This document shows, piece after piece, positions 29,739-38,250 of a stretch of DNA of 64,000 bases; the stretch's first letter is position 1; every line of letters starts with the position of its first letter. The stretch is taken from assembly GCA_003054695.1 (NCBI GenBank), contig QAZA01000003.1:103920-167919 (forward strand), in the 5' to 3' direction. The translations under genes and the position numbers were made by a program. The notes beneath the pieces were generated by a model. It worked only from the letters and a program-made list of their open reading frames with translations. It did no database searches and was not told where the DNA came from. The stretch comes from Verrucomicrobia bacterium LW23. GTDB taxonomy: Bacteria; Verrucomicrobiota; Verrucomicrobiia; Methylacidiphilales; UBA1321.

Positions 29739-30698
29739 ATGGACAAAGTGCTCGCCCGCATATATAATTTGCTCATCGACATCACCGGCACAGGCGACCA
29801 TTTTTTCGACTACTACCCCATAACGGCGAAGGATCGCGCCTGGCAGGTGTGGTGCACCTCGTTCGGCCACAGCGCCACGGCCCCGGGTGCGAAATATCCG
29901 CCGGACGGTCATCCGGAAGGCCATCTCCTGTCGTGGGAAAAGGGGCGAACTTTACGGGAATATCAGCTGCTTTACATTACGGAAGGCGCCGGCCGTTTTG
30001 AAAGCGCAAGTTGCGCGTTGACAGAGGTTAACGCCGGCACGGCATTCCTTCTGTTTCCAGGCGAGTGGCATCGGTACCGGCCGGACACTGTTACCGGATG
30101 GAGCGAGACATGGATTGAAGTGCAAGGTCCTTACATGGAAGCGCTTGCAAAGGAATCGGTTATATCTCCACGCGAGTGCTTGTTCCGCACCGGCACGGAG
30201 ACGGGCGCCGGGGCGGGCGTGGAAATCGCGGGCCTCTTTGCCAGTGCGTCGCGCGTTGCGCACGAGCGAGCGCCGGGGTTTCAGGTGCGACTGGGGATGA
30301 TTGCCATGCAGATTCTGACTTTGCTGGTCGCTCAGGTGCCCGCCGGTGGAACCGCCGGGCGGCGGGATGTGGTGGGCGAGGCGATTCGGCTTTTGTCCGG
30401 CCATCTGTCGCAGAAGATTTCGCCAGAATGGGTGGCACGACGGCTACACACGAGCTACTCTCATTTTCGCCGTATCTTCAAGGAGCAAACCGGGCTTTCG
30501 CCCAAGGCTTTTCAGTCTCAATGGCGCTTTCGTAATGCGTGTGAGTTACTGCGTCGCACAGATTTACCCCTTAAAGATATAGCATCTCGATTGGGTTACG
30601 ACTCCGCGTATCACCTTTCGCACGCTTTCAAGAAGGCGTGCGGACTCTCTCCGCACCACTGGCGCCGAGCCCAAAAAATGCGTTCCAGCACTGGCTAA
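29739..30698 (+). CDS. AraC family regulator, probable rhamnose operon activator
   Basis: A 319-residue regulator. Residues 1-170 form a cupin-type sensor with TAFLLFPGEWHRYRPD. The C-terminal region 215-310 is an AraC DNA-binding domain with VARRLHTSYSHFRRIFKEQTG and PLKDIASRLGYDSAYHLSHAF. The start at ATG 29739 is preferred to the TTG at 29724. It is divergent from rhaA and thus probably responds to rhamnose, like RhaS/RhaR. Only position supports that. Confidence 0.9.
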   Translation: MDKVLARIYNLLIDITGTGDHFFDYYPITAKDRAWQVWCTSFGHSATAPGAKYPPDGHPEGHLLSWEKGRTLREYQLLYITEGAGRFESASCALTEVNAGTAFLLFPGEWHRYRPDTVTGWSETWIEVQGPYMEALAKESVISPRECLFRTGTETGAGAGVEIAGLFASASRVAHERAPGFQVRLGMIAMQILTLLVAQVPAGGTAGRRDVVGEAIRLLSGHLSQKISPEWVARRLHTSYSHFRRIFKEQTGLSPKAFQSQWRFRNACELLRRTDLPLKDIASRLGYDSAYHLSHAFKKACGLSPHHWRRAQKMRSSTG

Positions 30699-30732
30699 AT
30701 TTAGATTAAGCCTTGCCGACCACTGACGGCTG

Positions 30733-31137
30733 TCATGTAATGGAAGAGCCTTCCGCTTTGGGCTTTACATCATTTTTGGGCATGGCGCGAGGGCACAATT
30801 CTCGGTATTCCTCCGCTATCCGCTTCAACTCTTCGTCCGGCAGATTTTCAACGTCAATCATCTCGTTCCTCGCCTCTTTAATCGCCCGCAGAATCTCATC
30901 CAGCTTGAGTTGCGTGGCTAGCGATTCGCGATTCTGTGTGTTCTGGATGAGGAACACACTGAGGAACGTTATGATTGTTGTACCCGTATTGATAACAAGC
31001 TGCCACGTCTCCGAGTAGCCGAAGGACGGCCCTGTTGCCGCCCATATGGCCACTGCCGCCACGGCGATGAGGAAGGTGTAGGGATTGCCCAGGGCATTGG
31101 CTGCGGCTACGGAGAACTTGCTGAATAAGTCTTTCAA
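30733..31137 (-). CDS. Low-affinity iron permease family membrane protein
   Basis: A 134-residue protein with two hydrophobic helices (about 18-38 and 48-65) and the family motif TTIITFLSVFLIQNTQNRES. A charged amphipathic C-terminus (LDEILRAIKEARNEMIDVE) follows. This is the Fet4-like/DUF family of small membrane proteins found in bacteria. The iron role comes from the yeast name and is not proven for bacterial members. It is convergent with the rhamnose regulator gene, 34 bp away. Confidence 0.88.
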   Translation of the reverse strand: MKDLFSKFSVAAANALGNPYTFLIAVAAVAIWAATGPSFGYSETWQLVINTGTTIITFLSVFLIQNTQNRESLATQLKLDEILRAIKEARNEMIDVENLPDEELKRIAEEYRELCPRAMPKNDVKPKAEGSSIT

Positions 31138-31380
31138 GGCGACTCCTTTACGAATATTGGCGCTCGAATCCGGACTTTCGCCGCCAGGGCGGTCCGGGCA
31201 AGCGCGGGATTAATTTAGATACGTAAAAGATACTAAGCATATTGCGTGCCATGCGCAATTTACCTGCGCCCCCTCTTCCAATCGCCGAAGCTTGCCGCAG
31301 GGCTTTTGCATATTGCATGTCTATACGCATAAACATGGCATTCCGCAACTCCTCTATAGGTATGCGTATGGCCTTTCCAT

Positions 31381-31892
31381 TTATACCATAGGATAGTTAT
31401 ATACAAGCTTTACACTGAGCATTGAGGCTACTTTCTGGAATCCGCATCGGTTCGGAAACGTGTAGCAGGTAGTCTTTTTTTTCTTCGACAAAGCACCTTC
31501 CGGTACCTTCGCCCGGTTGTAGCGTACGGCGGCAGGCTCCGCCACCTCGTCCACGTATACAACAACCTTGTTATCAACAACTTCCGCCTTGGCGGGAACA
31601 AAGACCAGCTGGGGTGCCGCGGCTGCAATTGTCAAGACTTTAAGGTCGCCGCCGTTTCCGCTCACGAGGCCGCTGCCTGTATGCGCAAAGCTTGCAATAA
31701 TTCGGTTACCTTCTTTTACAAAGCTCTCATATACCGGCCGAACCATTCGAACTTTTCGCCTTATACCATCCCGCGCGCCATAATGGCCAGGCGTTTCCCA
31801 ACGGGCTCCTTGTCCGGCGGGGGGATGTCCCCGGCGTCCCCGACGTCATGAGACGGTAATGGAACGGAGGCGCCGCGCCAGCGATACAGGAA
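31381..31892 (-). pseudogene. Decayed C-terminal part of a sialate O-acetylesterase
   Basis: The reverse strand reads DVGDAGDIPPPDKEPVGKRL, then AIMARGMV, an in-frame TAA where the family has a Tyr codon, then GEKFEWFG. After a frameshift near 31743 it continues PVYESFVKEGNRIIASFAHT and GSGLVSGNGGDLKVLTIA, then AAVRYNRAKVPEG. This order is that of the C-terminal third of sialate 9-O-acetylesterases. The N-terminal catalytic part is absent. The nonsense codon, the frameshift and the truncation make it a clear pseudogene. Flanking DNA is AT-rich compared with the rest of the window, which fits a decaying or inserted segment. Confidence 0.82.
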
Positions 31893-32211
31893 TGACACAG
31901 AATTTTAGCGTGCGTTGTGTAGGGAATCGTCGATTAATATGAGTGCATCGGTATGGTATTGCTACTGCATTTGCAGGATCGCCTATTTGCTCCGGGTAGA
32001 TTTGTACCGTTGTTTACATCACGTGGCGACCGGGATGTAATCCTTTACGTGGTAGCAAAATCCTGAATATACAATGCGCGATACGTGATGCGGCACTGCT
32101 GCATCGAAGTCGAAGTCCCAAAAAAAATAAAAAAGTTCTCAAGTATGGTTTCGACACTTCCGACTCCGAAGATCAAGGAAGACGCATCACACCTTTAGCC
32201 CAAAGAACCAT
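31893..32211. other. AT-rich intergenic region with one promoter match
   Basis: No gene was recognised in this 319-bp stretch of lower GC. It carries the promoter match at 32013-32041 and an A-rich tract near 32115-32135 just before the PATAN gene. Confidence 0.5.
32013..32041 (+). promoter_or_regulatory. Candidate sigma-70 promoter for the PATAN/GTPase module
   Basis: TTTACA (32013-32018) and TGTAAT (32036-32041) each match the consensus hexamers at five of six positions, with a 17-bp spacer. It points toward the PATAN gene 170 bp downstream. Confidence 0.45.
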
Positions 32212-32997
32212 ATGGCCATATTCGGGACATTTAATGACATGCCGCTTCCGGACGTACTTTCCCTGGTGGGGAGAAGCAGCGGACGGTTCTTTATCACGGA
32301 TCTGCCAACCTACGTGGATTATGAGCTTAACTTCTTTGATGGCGCGCTGATTGCCCTCTACATCAATCAGTCGCCGGTGGAGGATGTGGTGGATGTAAGC
32401 CACTCGATGGTGGAGCTGATGCGCACGCGCATCGGGCAGTTCCGCTACGAGCGCCGGCCGCCGCATGATCTGGTGGAGTACTTCCGCCTCCCGGTCGATC
32501 AGCTGCTGCTCTCCAGCCTGGCGATGGCCGATGAGATTGACGCGATGCGGCCCTTTCTGCCCAACGAGAAGACGGTGTTTGTGTGCGCGGAGAACTCGGA
32601 AAAGTGGATGGACGACGACCTCCGCTACTTCTACGAGCTGAGCTACAATCTGCTGAACGAGGGCGCAAGCGGCGAGGTGATAGCCACGAAAACGGGCCAG
32701 TACCTGGATCAGGTGCTCTTCTGCCTCTACAAACTGCGCTCCGCCGGGTTGATTGTGCCTTGCCGGTCCCCCGCACGGGCAGCTTCGCCTGCGGTTGCCC
32801 CTGCGCAGCAACAATTTGCGGCGCCTGCGATGCTGTCTGGCGCGGAGCCCGGCCTGGCGGGCGAGGAAAATGACGGCGCCGCCGCCGGCGGTCCCAGCGC
32901 GGATCTGCGGCATGTGAATATCGCGCGTCCTGATTCGGACGGATTCTTTTCGCGGTTTTTCAGCAAGCTCTCCTCCACGTTGGGCTATCGCACGTAA
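32212..32997 (+). CDS. PATAN (DUF4388) domain protein
   Basis: A 261-residue cytoplasmic protein. Residues 1-110 are a PATAN/DUF4388 domain (IFGTFNDMPLPDVLSLVGRS, then FFDGALIALYINQSPVEDVV). Residues 115-185 are a helical extension that may be a winged-helix-like fold. The last 70 residues are low-complexity Ala/Pro/Gly, then a short helix FFSRFFSKLSSTLG. PATAN proteins often accompany MglA-type GTPases and response regulators. Here one precedes a Ras-like GTPase, a Roadblock protein and a V4R-like protein on the same strand. Its N-terminal domain also matches the C-terminal half of the receiver-PATAN protein at 18886-19605. Confidence 0.86.
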   Translation: MAIFGTFNDMPLPDVLSLVGRSSGRFFITDLPTYVDYELNFFDGALIALYINQSPVEDVVDVSHSMVELMRTRIGQFRYERRPPHDLVEYFRLPVDQLLLSSLAMADEIDAMRPFLPNEKTVFVCAENSEKWMDDDLRYFYELSYNLLNEGASGEVIATKTGQYLDQVLFCLYKLRSAGLIVPCRSPARAASPAVAPAQQQFAAPAMLSGAEPGLAGEENDGAAAGGPSADLRHVNIARPDSDGFFSRFFSKLSSTLGYRT

Positions 32998-33146
32998 GAG
33001 TTTGATCATCTGCCTTTTATGCGTCTCCGGGTGATGCTGATCGGTGCCCGGTGCGCGGGAGATGTTGGCGTTTGCGTGGGAAAGGGAATTTTTTTCCGCT
33101 TTCCAAAGGCCTCGAGCGGGAGTAAGCTAGCGCGACAAATTGAAGC

Positions 33147-33175
33147 TTTACAACTCTCGACATCTAAGCTACACT
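33147..33175 (+). promoter_or_regulatory. Candidate sigma-70 promoter before the GTPase gene
   Basis: TTTACA (33147-33152) and TACACT (33170-33175) match the consensus at five and four positions, with a 17-bp spacer. It lies 150 bp upstream of the GTPase start, in a 328-bp gap that otherwise shows nothing. Confidence 0.42.
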
Positions 33176-33325
33176 GTAACGCAGCCCCTAGCTATTGAGT
33201 TCCAATTGCTCTTCCTCCGCTGGTGCTTCGGCACGTAGTTGCGCCCGCAGACTCCAGCGACAGTCATTCGCATCAGCCCCGCTCTCCTTATATCCACGAC
33301 GGCCCTGACTGATCCCCCACCCCCC

Positions 33326-33856
33326 ATGAATTCACCGGTCAAGCTTGTTATCTCCGGACCCGTCGGGGCCGGCAAAACGACATTCATTCAAACTTTGTCC
33401 GACAGCCCGGTAGTGAGCACCGACGAGGAAGCGAGCGAAGATATCGGCAAGGCCATGACGACGGTTGCCCTGGATTTTGGCACGCTTAACGTGGAGGATT
33501 ACCCGATCTACCTTTTTGGCACCCCTGGCCAGGAGCGCTTTGACTTTATGTGGGAGGTGCTGTGCGAGGGCGCCTACGGGCTGATTCTGCTGATTGCAGG
33601 AGACCGGCCGCGGGACTTTCCCCAGGCGCGCCGCATCCTGGAGTTTATCACCACGCAAACGCCAATTCCGTTTCTCATTGCCGTTACGCGGCAGGATATG
33701 GAGCAGGTGTGGACGCCCGAGGAAGTGAGCGAGTACTTTGGCGTCGACCCCTCCCTGGCCTGCGGCCTGGATGCGCGCGACCAGCAGAGCGCCTACGAGA
33801 CGCTCTTCCGCATGTTTGAGCTTATTAACGCGAGCGCGAGCGAGCAAGTGGCGTAG
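33326..33856 (+). CDS. Ras-like small GTPase (MglA/CvnD type)
   Basis: A 176-residue GTPase of the bacterial Ras-like group. G1 is GPVGAGKTT at residues 11-19, the switch I strand is TTVALDFG (45-52), and G3 is the family-typical GTPGQERFDFMW (65-76). The G4 position reads TRQD (121-124) instead of NKxD, which may weaken guanine specificity. ATG 33326 is chosen because the frame upstream is unlike the family. It is followed by a Roadblock protein, the usual activating or scaffold partner of such GTPases (MglB for MglA). Such modules set cell polarity, motility or signalling in other bacteria. The pathway here is unknown. Confidence 0.9.
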   Translation: MNSPVKLVISGPVGAGKTTFIQTLSDSPVVSTDEEASEDIGKAMTTVALDFGTLNVEDYPIYLFGTPGQERFDFMWEVLCEGAYGLILLIAGDRPRDFPQARRILEFITTQTPIPFLIAVTRQDMEQVWTPEEVSEYFGVDPSLACGLDARDQQSAYETLFRMFELINASASEQVA

Positions 33857-33984
33857 CGCATTCCCCTCCCCGTCTTTCCTATCTTCCTCTCCCCTCGGTC
33901 AAAACCGGGCACGCAGTTGGCGGCACCTTCCATGCTGCCGGGCGCGGGCCTACCCCCCAATAGTCTGTATACCCCCATCAAACC

Positions 33985-34350
33985 ATGGCAACTAACGATC
34001 AGCTGCAAGTCATCATCGAAAACTTACGCTCCGCCGTGCCCGAGCTGCGCGGCGTTATTGTGGCGACGACCGACGGCCTCGCCATCGCGCACTCCCTCTC
34101 GTCCGGCGACGCCAACCGCATCGCGGCGATGGTCGCCACCGCCCTGGGCCTGGGCAAGCGCATTTGCGACACCATTGGCGGCGGCGCGCTTAGCGAGACG
34201 TCGTTCTCCGGTGCTACCGGCCAGGTCTACGTGTACGCGGGCGGCGCCAAAGGCGTGCTGGGCGTGCTGGCGGGGCCCGGGTCCAACGTGGGTCTAATTC
34301 ACCTGGAGGCGCGCGATGCCGCCGGCAAGATTCAGCAGATACTGGGCTGA
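33985..34350 (+). CDS. Roadblock/LC7 domain protein (MglB-like)
   Basis: A 121-residue single-domain Roadblock/LC7 protein. The fold runs LQVIIENLRSAVPELRGVIV, then ATTDGLAIAHSL, the long helix IAAMVATALGLGKRI, and VYVYAGGAKGVLGVLAGPG. Proteins of this family dimerise and bind Ras-like GTPases as activators or scaffolds. The gene is 128 bp after the GTPase gene and is almost certainly its partner. GC-rich and intact. Confidence 0.92.
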   Translation: MATNDQLQVIIENLRSAVPELRGVIVATTDGLAIAHSLSSGDANRIAAMVATALGLGKRICDTIGGGALSETSFSGATGQVYVYAGGAKGVLGVLAGPGSNVGLIHLEARDAAGKIQQILG

Positions 34351-34450
34351 GTCGCAACCAAAACTACAACCGCAGTAACGCCCACCCTGTCAACGGGTTA
34401 GGGTGCGCGGGGTAACGGCGATGTTGCTGTGCCCTGGCGCAAAATAACGG

Positions 34451-34476
34451 CCCGGTGCCTGCTTGCACGCACCGGG
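34451..34476 (+). terminator. Hairpin after the Roadblock gene, weak terminator candidate
   Basis: CCCGGTGC (34451-34458) and GCACCGGG (34469-34476) form a perfect 8-bp stem. No T-run follows, so it may pause transcription or mark the end of the GTPase pair instead of being a full terminator. It lies in the 273-bp gap before the V4R-like gene. Confidence 0.4.
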
Positions 34477-34623
34477 AGTCAGCCCGGCCCCGTCGTTCGG
34501 GTGTGGAACATAGCAGCGATGGAGATGTAAAGGCAGGCGCGCGGCTCGTTTCCGGCGCTTTGTTCGCAATTCACAAGTTGTTGGTCGGCAAAACCTTGCT
34601 TCTTACTTTAAGGACTGTACACT

Positions 34624-35085
34624 ATGAGCTTCCGTCAAGAATTAGGTGACTTCAGCAGCATCGTCTGTTTCAAAGCCGTCATCACCGGCGTGGAAGATAC
34701 GCTGGGGCCGGATGGCGCCGCCGTCGTCTTTACCCGCGCCGGACGCGTGCGCGGCGAGACCCTGGCCAAAAGCCTTAACCTGGAAGGCAGCAACATCCCC
34801 GTGGAGAAGCTGGCCGAAACGCTGGACGCCGCCCTGGGCACCAAAGGCACCCGCCTGTGCCGCGTGGTGGCGGCGCGCGACACGGGCTCCACTATCGAGG
34901 TGGATACGCAGGAAACCGTGTGCTCTGCGGGAGAGCCGGCCGGGTCCGACCGCACCTGCACGTTTACGCTGGGCGCCATTTGGGGCGCGCTGGAGAGCGT
35001 GACGGGCAAGCGCTTTGAGGCCAAGCATACGGACTGCGTGCTGCGCGGCGGCACCTGCGATCGCTTTGTCTTTACCAAGATTTGA
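34624..35085 (+). CDS. V4R-like (4-vinyl reductase fold) small-molecule-binding protein
   Basis: A 153-residue protein. The C-terminal part ends IWGALESVTGKRFEAKHTD then CVLRGGTCDRFVF. This resembles the end of V4R/bacteriochlorophyll 4-vinyl-reductase-type ligand-binding domains (the 'C-x-G-x-x-x-C' turn). The N-terminus, SFRQELGDFSSIVCFKAVIT, is also typical of such proteins found beside GTPase/Roadblock genes. No catalytic role is visible. It may sense a hydrophobic small molecule and feed the GTPase module. The assignment is moderate. Confidence 0.62.
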   Translation: MSFRQELGDFSSIVCFKAVITGVEDTLGPDGAAVVFTRAGRVRGETLAKSLNLEGSNIPVEKLAETLDAALGTKGTRLCRVVAARDTGSTIEVDTQETVCSAGEPAGSDRTCTFTLGAIWGALESVTGKRFEAKHTDCVLRGGTCDRFVFTKI

Positions 35086-35216
35086 GCGCGGGCAGGGCAA
35101 GATGCACGGGAATCCGTTGCATGGTCGGGATCTGTCCCGGCCATGCTGCGGACGCCGTCAGGTACACACGGAGTGAGCGAACGGGCGCAGGCACGCACGC
35201 CGGCTGTCATGGGCTG

Positions 35217-35705
35217 TCATTGCCACAGCTTTAGGACCGGCGGTGGCGGAGCTGTGCCTTCGGCCGGCGCGGCGCTTTCGGCTGCATCGGCGGGCGCGGC
35301 GATTTGCCGCTGCATGGTGAGGAAGTCGAAGTTATTCCACGCGGCGGTAATCCTTCCGTCTTCGATTCGGGCGATGCACATGCCGGTGAAGTCGACCGGT
35401 CGTACAGGGGTGGTCGGCTTTCTGTCTCCCACATAAGTTCCCGTAACGCGGCAACGGGCCACCACCTGGTTGCCCTGCTCCACCGTGTCCTCAACGGCTA
35501 TGTGCAGGCCGTCAAAGATGGAGAGGAAAGCGGTGTGGAACTGACGAAAGGCCTCGGCCCCCGTCATCGGCGCCCCCGGCGCAATGCCGTGGATCTCGCT
35601 CTCGGGCGAGAGCATGATGTCGATGATGTCGGAGCGCCGGTTGTTCCAGACCTGGTTAAACCAGGTGCGGATTTTCTGCGACAGCGGATCGCTAATGTCG
35701 GGCAT
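35217..35705 (-). CDS. SnoaL-like / nuclear transport factor 2-fold protein
   Basis: A 162-residue protein with a cone-shaped NTF2/SnoaL fold: KIRTWFNQVWNNRRSDIIDI, then GAEAFRQFHTAFLSIFDGLH and VARCRVTGTYVGD, ending FTGMCIARIEDGRI. Ester-cyclase-like members act on small polar molecules, but most are of unknown role. The last 25 residues are Ala/Pro-rich. ATG 35705 is chosen because the frame upstream is unlike the family. It follows the formylglycine-generating enzyme gene on the same strand. Confidence 0.85.
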   Translation of the reverse strand: MPDISDPLSQKIRTWFNQVWNNRRSDIIDIMLSPESEIHGIAPGAPMTGAEAFRQFHTAFLSIFDGLHIAVEDTVEQGNQVVARCRVTGTYVGDRKPTTPVRPVDFTGMCIARIEDGRITAAWNNFDFLTMQRQIAAPADAAESAAPAEGTAPPPPVLKLWQ

Positions 35706-35863
35706 AGGTCTCTCTCTCCACTCTGTGTTTGTGAAGGCGGGCATTGCGGCGGTTGCCGCGACGATGCGCGGGACTATGGCGCCCCAGCGGGCTGATGTCG
35801 AGCGATAACGTCGCCGCGGGTTCCGCAGGCCCTGGCGGCGACTGCAAAATCCCGGCCCACGCA

Positions 35864-36826
35864 TCATCCATCGCACACGCAACGGAACCCGCAGTTATCC
35901 GTAGAGCTATCCGGCGTGTTGCAATGCCGTGCGGAGATGCGGTAGCGGTTACAATAACTTTTGTGGCACAGATAAGATCCGCCCTTCATCACGCGGCGAT
36001 CGCCAAACGCAGGGCCGCAAGGGTTGTCCCGGGGCGCGCCGGGCGCCATATGGAAGTTGGGGGAGAACCAGTCCGCGCACCATTCCCACACATTGCCGGA
36101 CATGTTGTACAGCCCGAAGTCGTTGGGGCGAAAGGACTTGGCGGGGGCGCGGCCGGGATATCCGTCGGCGCCGGTATCGTGTTGGGGAAAGGTGCCCTGC
36201 CAGATGTTGCAGCGATGCTTGCCGTCCGGCTCGAGATCGTTGCCCCACGGGTAGGTGTTTTGCGAGAGGCCGCCGCGCGCCGCGTACTCCCACTCCGCCT
36301 CCGTGGGCAGACGCTTGCCGGCCCAGGCGGCATAGGCGGCGGCATCGTTCCAGCTAACGTGGATGACGGGGTGGGCAGCCAGCTTTTTGATGTGGCTGCC
36401 TGGGCCGGTCGGCTTGTCCCAGCGGGCGCCCTCGATGGCGTACCACCACTGCAAATCGCGCACGGTGCGGGCGCGGAGCTTCCGGGTTTTGCTGTCGGCC
36501 AGCATGCCGATAAAGACGTAGCTCCACCCAAAGCGTTGGGCCTCCGTCACATAGCCGGTGGCGGCGATGAACGCGGCAAACTGCTCGTTGGTAACGGCGG
36601 TGGTGTCGATCCAGAACGGCCGCACGGTAATCTCGCGCACGGGGCCTTCGCCGTCGGCCTTCCACACTTCTTTCTCGTCCTCGCTGCCCATCAGGAACGG
36701 GCCGCCCTCCAGGCGTACCATGCCGTCGTGGGAGGGCGCGGCCACGGCGGCGCTGGGCAGAGTGGGTGTCGGGGAGACGGAGCCGGCGCGGTCGGCGGAG
36801 GGGGTGCAACAGGCTTTGCCGTTCAT
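35864..36826 (-). CDS. Formylglycine-generating enzyme (sulfatase modifier)
   Basis: A 320-residue enzyme of the SUMF1/FGE family, which oxidises the Cys of the CxPxR motif of sulfatases to formylglycine with oxygen and copper. The C-terminal KGGSYLCHKSYCNRYRI block is strikingly like human SUMF1, and both active cysteines are present (C287 and C292). GFRCVCDG ends the protein, and WGNDLEPDG and NVWEWCADWF are further family blocks. Many FGE-fold paralogues lack these cysteines, so this one is probably a true activator. Its expected client here is the sulfatase at 4617-6095. ATG 36826 (MNGKACCTPS) is preferred to a start 20 codons upstream. No signal peptide is seen, so it would act in the cytoplasm. 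Confidence 0.93.
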   Translation of the reverse strand: MNGKACCTPSADRAGSVSPTPTLPSAAVAAPSHDGMVRLEGGPFLMGSEDEKEVWKADGEGPVREITVRPFWIDTTAVTNEQFAAFIAATGYVTEAQRFGWSYVFIGMLADSKTRKLRARTVRDLQWWYAIEGARWDKPTGPGSHIKKLAAHPVIHVSWNDAAAYAAWAGKRLPTEAEWEYAARGGLSQNTYPWGNDLEPDGKHRCNIWQGTFPQHDTGADGYPGRAPAKSFRPNDFGLYNMSGNVWEWCADWFSPNFHMAPGAPRDNPCGPAFGDRRVMKGGSYLCHKSYCNRYRISARHCNTPDSSTDNCGFRCVCDG

Positions 36827-37004
36827 GGGGATCGGGACGTGGGATCTTCGGTCGGCAACAATGGCGAAAGCGGCGATGTGCGGCAAGGATATTATATGCG
36901 ATATCGGATTCTACGGGTAGTCCGGCCACGGCTGCCCGGATGAAACGGCAGCGGGCTTTCGCAAAGTTTGGACATCCCCGGCCGCACCCTATACGCTGCA
37001 GGGC

Positions 37005-37748
37005 ATGAAGCTGCATCTTGCGCTCAGTCTTTCCTTGCTGCTTGCGGGCGGCGGTACATCCACCTGGGCGGCGCCCATTACTGTCAAGGCGGACCTCTCC
37101 GGCAACGGCGAAGCCGTTACGTGTGTGCTGGAGCCCGCGCCGGCCAAGCAGGACGAGCCGTTCTCCGGCGGCACGCTGCGCGTTGGCAAGCAAAGCATCC
37201 CCCTGGGCAACGAGTTTGAAGGTTACACGGCCACGCTGGAGACCTACAAGGTGGGCGACCAGGGAGCCATCCTGGTAGCCGGCGTTACGGCGGAGAGCGA
37301 CTTTACGACGCGACTGATCTACGCCATGGTGGACGGCAAGCTGAAGCGTGTGGCCAAACTACAGGGCCAGGGCGAGATCGTCGTGCCCGGCAACGGCACG
37401 CTTATCGAGAAGGGCTGGATGGGTTTCTGGACCAAAACCGAGAAGTACGTGTTTGGCAAGGACTTCGCGCTCACCCTCATACCGCAGGATTTCTACTCGG
37501 TCGACGTGGAAGGCACCGTATCGGCCACCTTCCCCGTCTACCAAAAGCGCGATGGCAAGAAGACCATCGGCAACACCAGGCCCAAGAGCAAGTTCCGCGT
37601 GCTGCTGTGGGATCCCGCCTCCAAAACGGCTGACGAAGATTCGCTCTCCAAAGAGTGGTTCTACATCCGCACGGAAACCGGCTTCTGCGGCTGGGTGCAA
37701 GGCAAGCAGCTTATGGGCGAGTTTGTGGAGCTGCCCTGGGCCGGGTAA
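37005..37748 (+). CDS. Exported hypothetical protein with SH3-like end
   Basis: A 247-residue protein with a clear signal peptide (LALSLSLLLAGGGTSTWA, cleavage near residue 22). The mature part is beta-rich and not recognised as a family. The C-terminal part, KSKFRVLLWD to WFYIRTETGFCGWVQGKQL, resembles a bacterial SH3-type fold. It is probably periplasmic. The gene is divergent from the formylglycine-generating enzyme gene. Confidence 0.7.
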   Translation: MKLHLALSLSLLLAGGGTSTWAAPITVKADLSGNGEAVTCVLEPAPAKQDEPFSGGTLRVGKQSIPLGNEFEGYTATLETYKVGDQGAILVAGVTAESDFTTRLIYAMVDGKLKRVAKLQGQGEIVVPGNGTLIEKGWMGFWTKTEKYVFGKDFALTLIPQDFYSVDVEGTVSATFPVYQKRDGKKTIGNTRPKSKFRVLLWDPASKTADEDSLSKEWFYIRTETGFCGWVQGKQLMGEFVELPWAG

Positions 37749-37815
37749 CGGGGGACGGAAAGATTTTTGCCTATCCCCCCCGAAATTCCCTCCTCCCTTC
37801 CTTCCTCCCCGCTCC

Positions 37816-38250
37816 ATGATCATCACCATACAACCGCTGGGCAAACGCAAAGCGCCAGTGGACGAGTGGGAGTTTACGCCGCCTCCGGAGGTTCTGGACC
37901 CCGGTGGCGACGGCGGAATGACGTTGCGCCAGTTGCTGAGCCGGATAGTGCGGGATGAAGTACGCAAGTTTCACCGGCGGCAAAAAGAGCGAATGCTGGT
38001 GCATGTCCTGACGCCAGGGCAAATCGCCAGGGCGGCGGCCGCCGGCAAGGTAAGCATGGGCCAGCAGGAGGGCGGCCCGCAAAAGGTGGACCCCGAAGCC
38101 GCCGTGGCCATCGCCCTGCAGGCGTTTGAGGACGGGCTGTACCTCGCGTTCATCGACGACGCGGAGCAGCGGGATCTGGACGCCCAGGTGCGCGTGAACG
38201 AAGACTCCCGCCTCGTCTTTCTGCAGCTGACATTCCTGGCCGGGGCGTGA
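37816..38250 (+). CDS. Hypothetical protein
   Basis: A 144-residue soluble acidic protein that I do not recognise. It has a helical segment LRQLLSRIVRDEVRKFHRRQ (about residues 37-56) and ends with ARLVFLQLTF-like strands. The start is the ATG at 37816, 67 bp after the preceding gene. No function is assigned. Confidence 0.65.
   Translation: MIITIQPLGKRKAPVDEWEFTPPPEVLDPGGDGGMTLRQLLSRIVRDEVRKFHRRQKERMLVHVLTPGQIARAAAAGKVSMGQQEGGPQKVDPEAAVAIALQAFEDGLYLAFIDDAEQRDLDAQVRVNEDSRLVFLQLTFLAGA

Noticed and set aside
31148..31348. 66-codon minus-strand frame in the AT-rich region
   Set aside because: No recognisable motif, and it lies next to a decayed gene; not supported.
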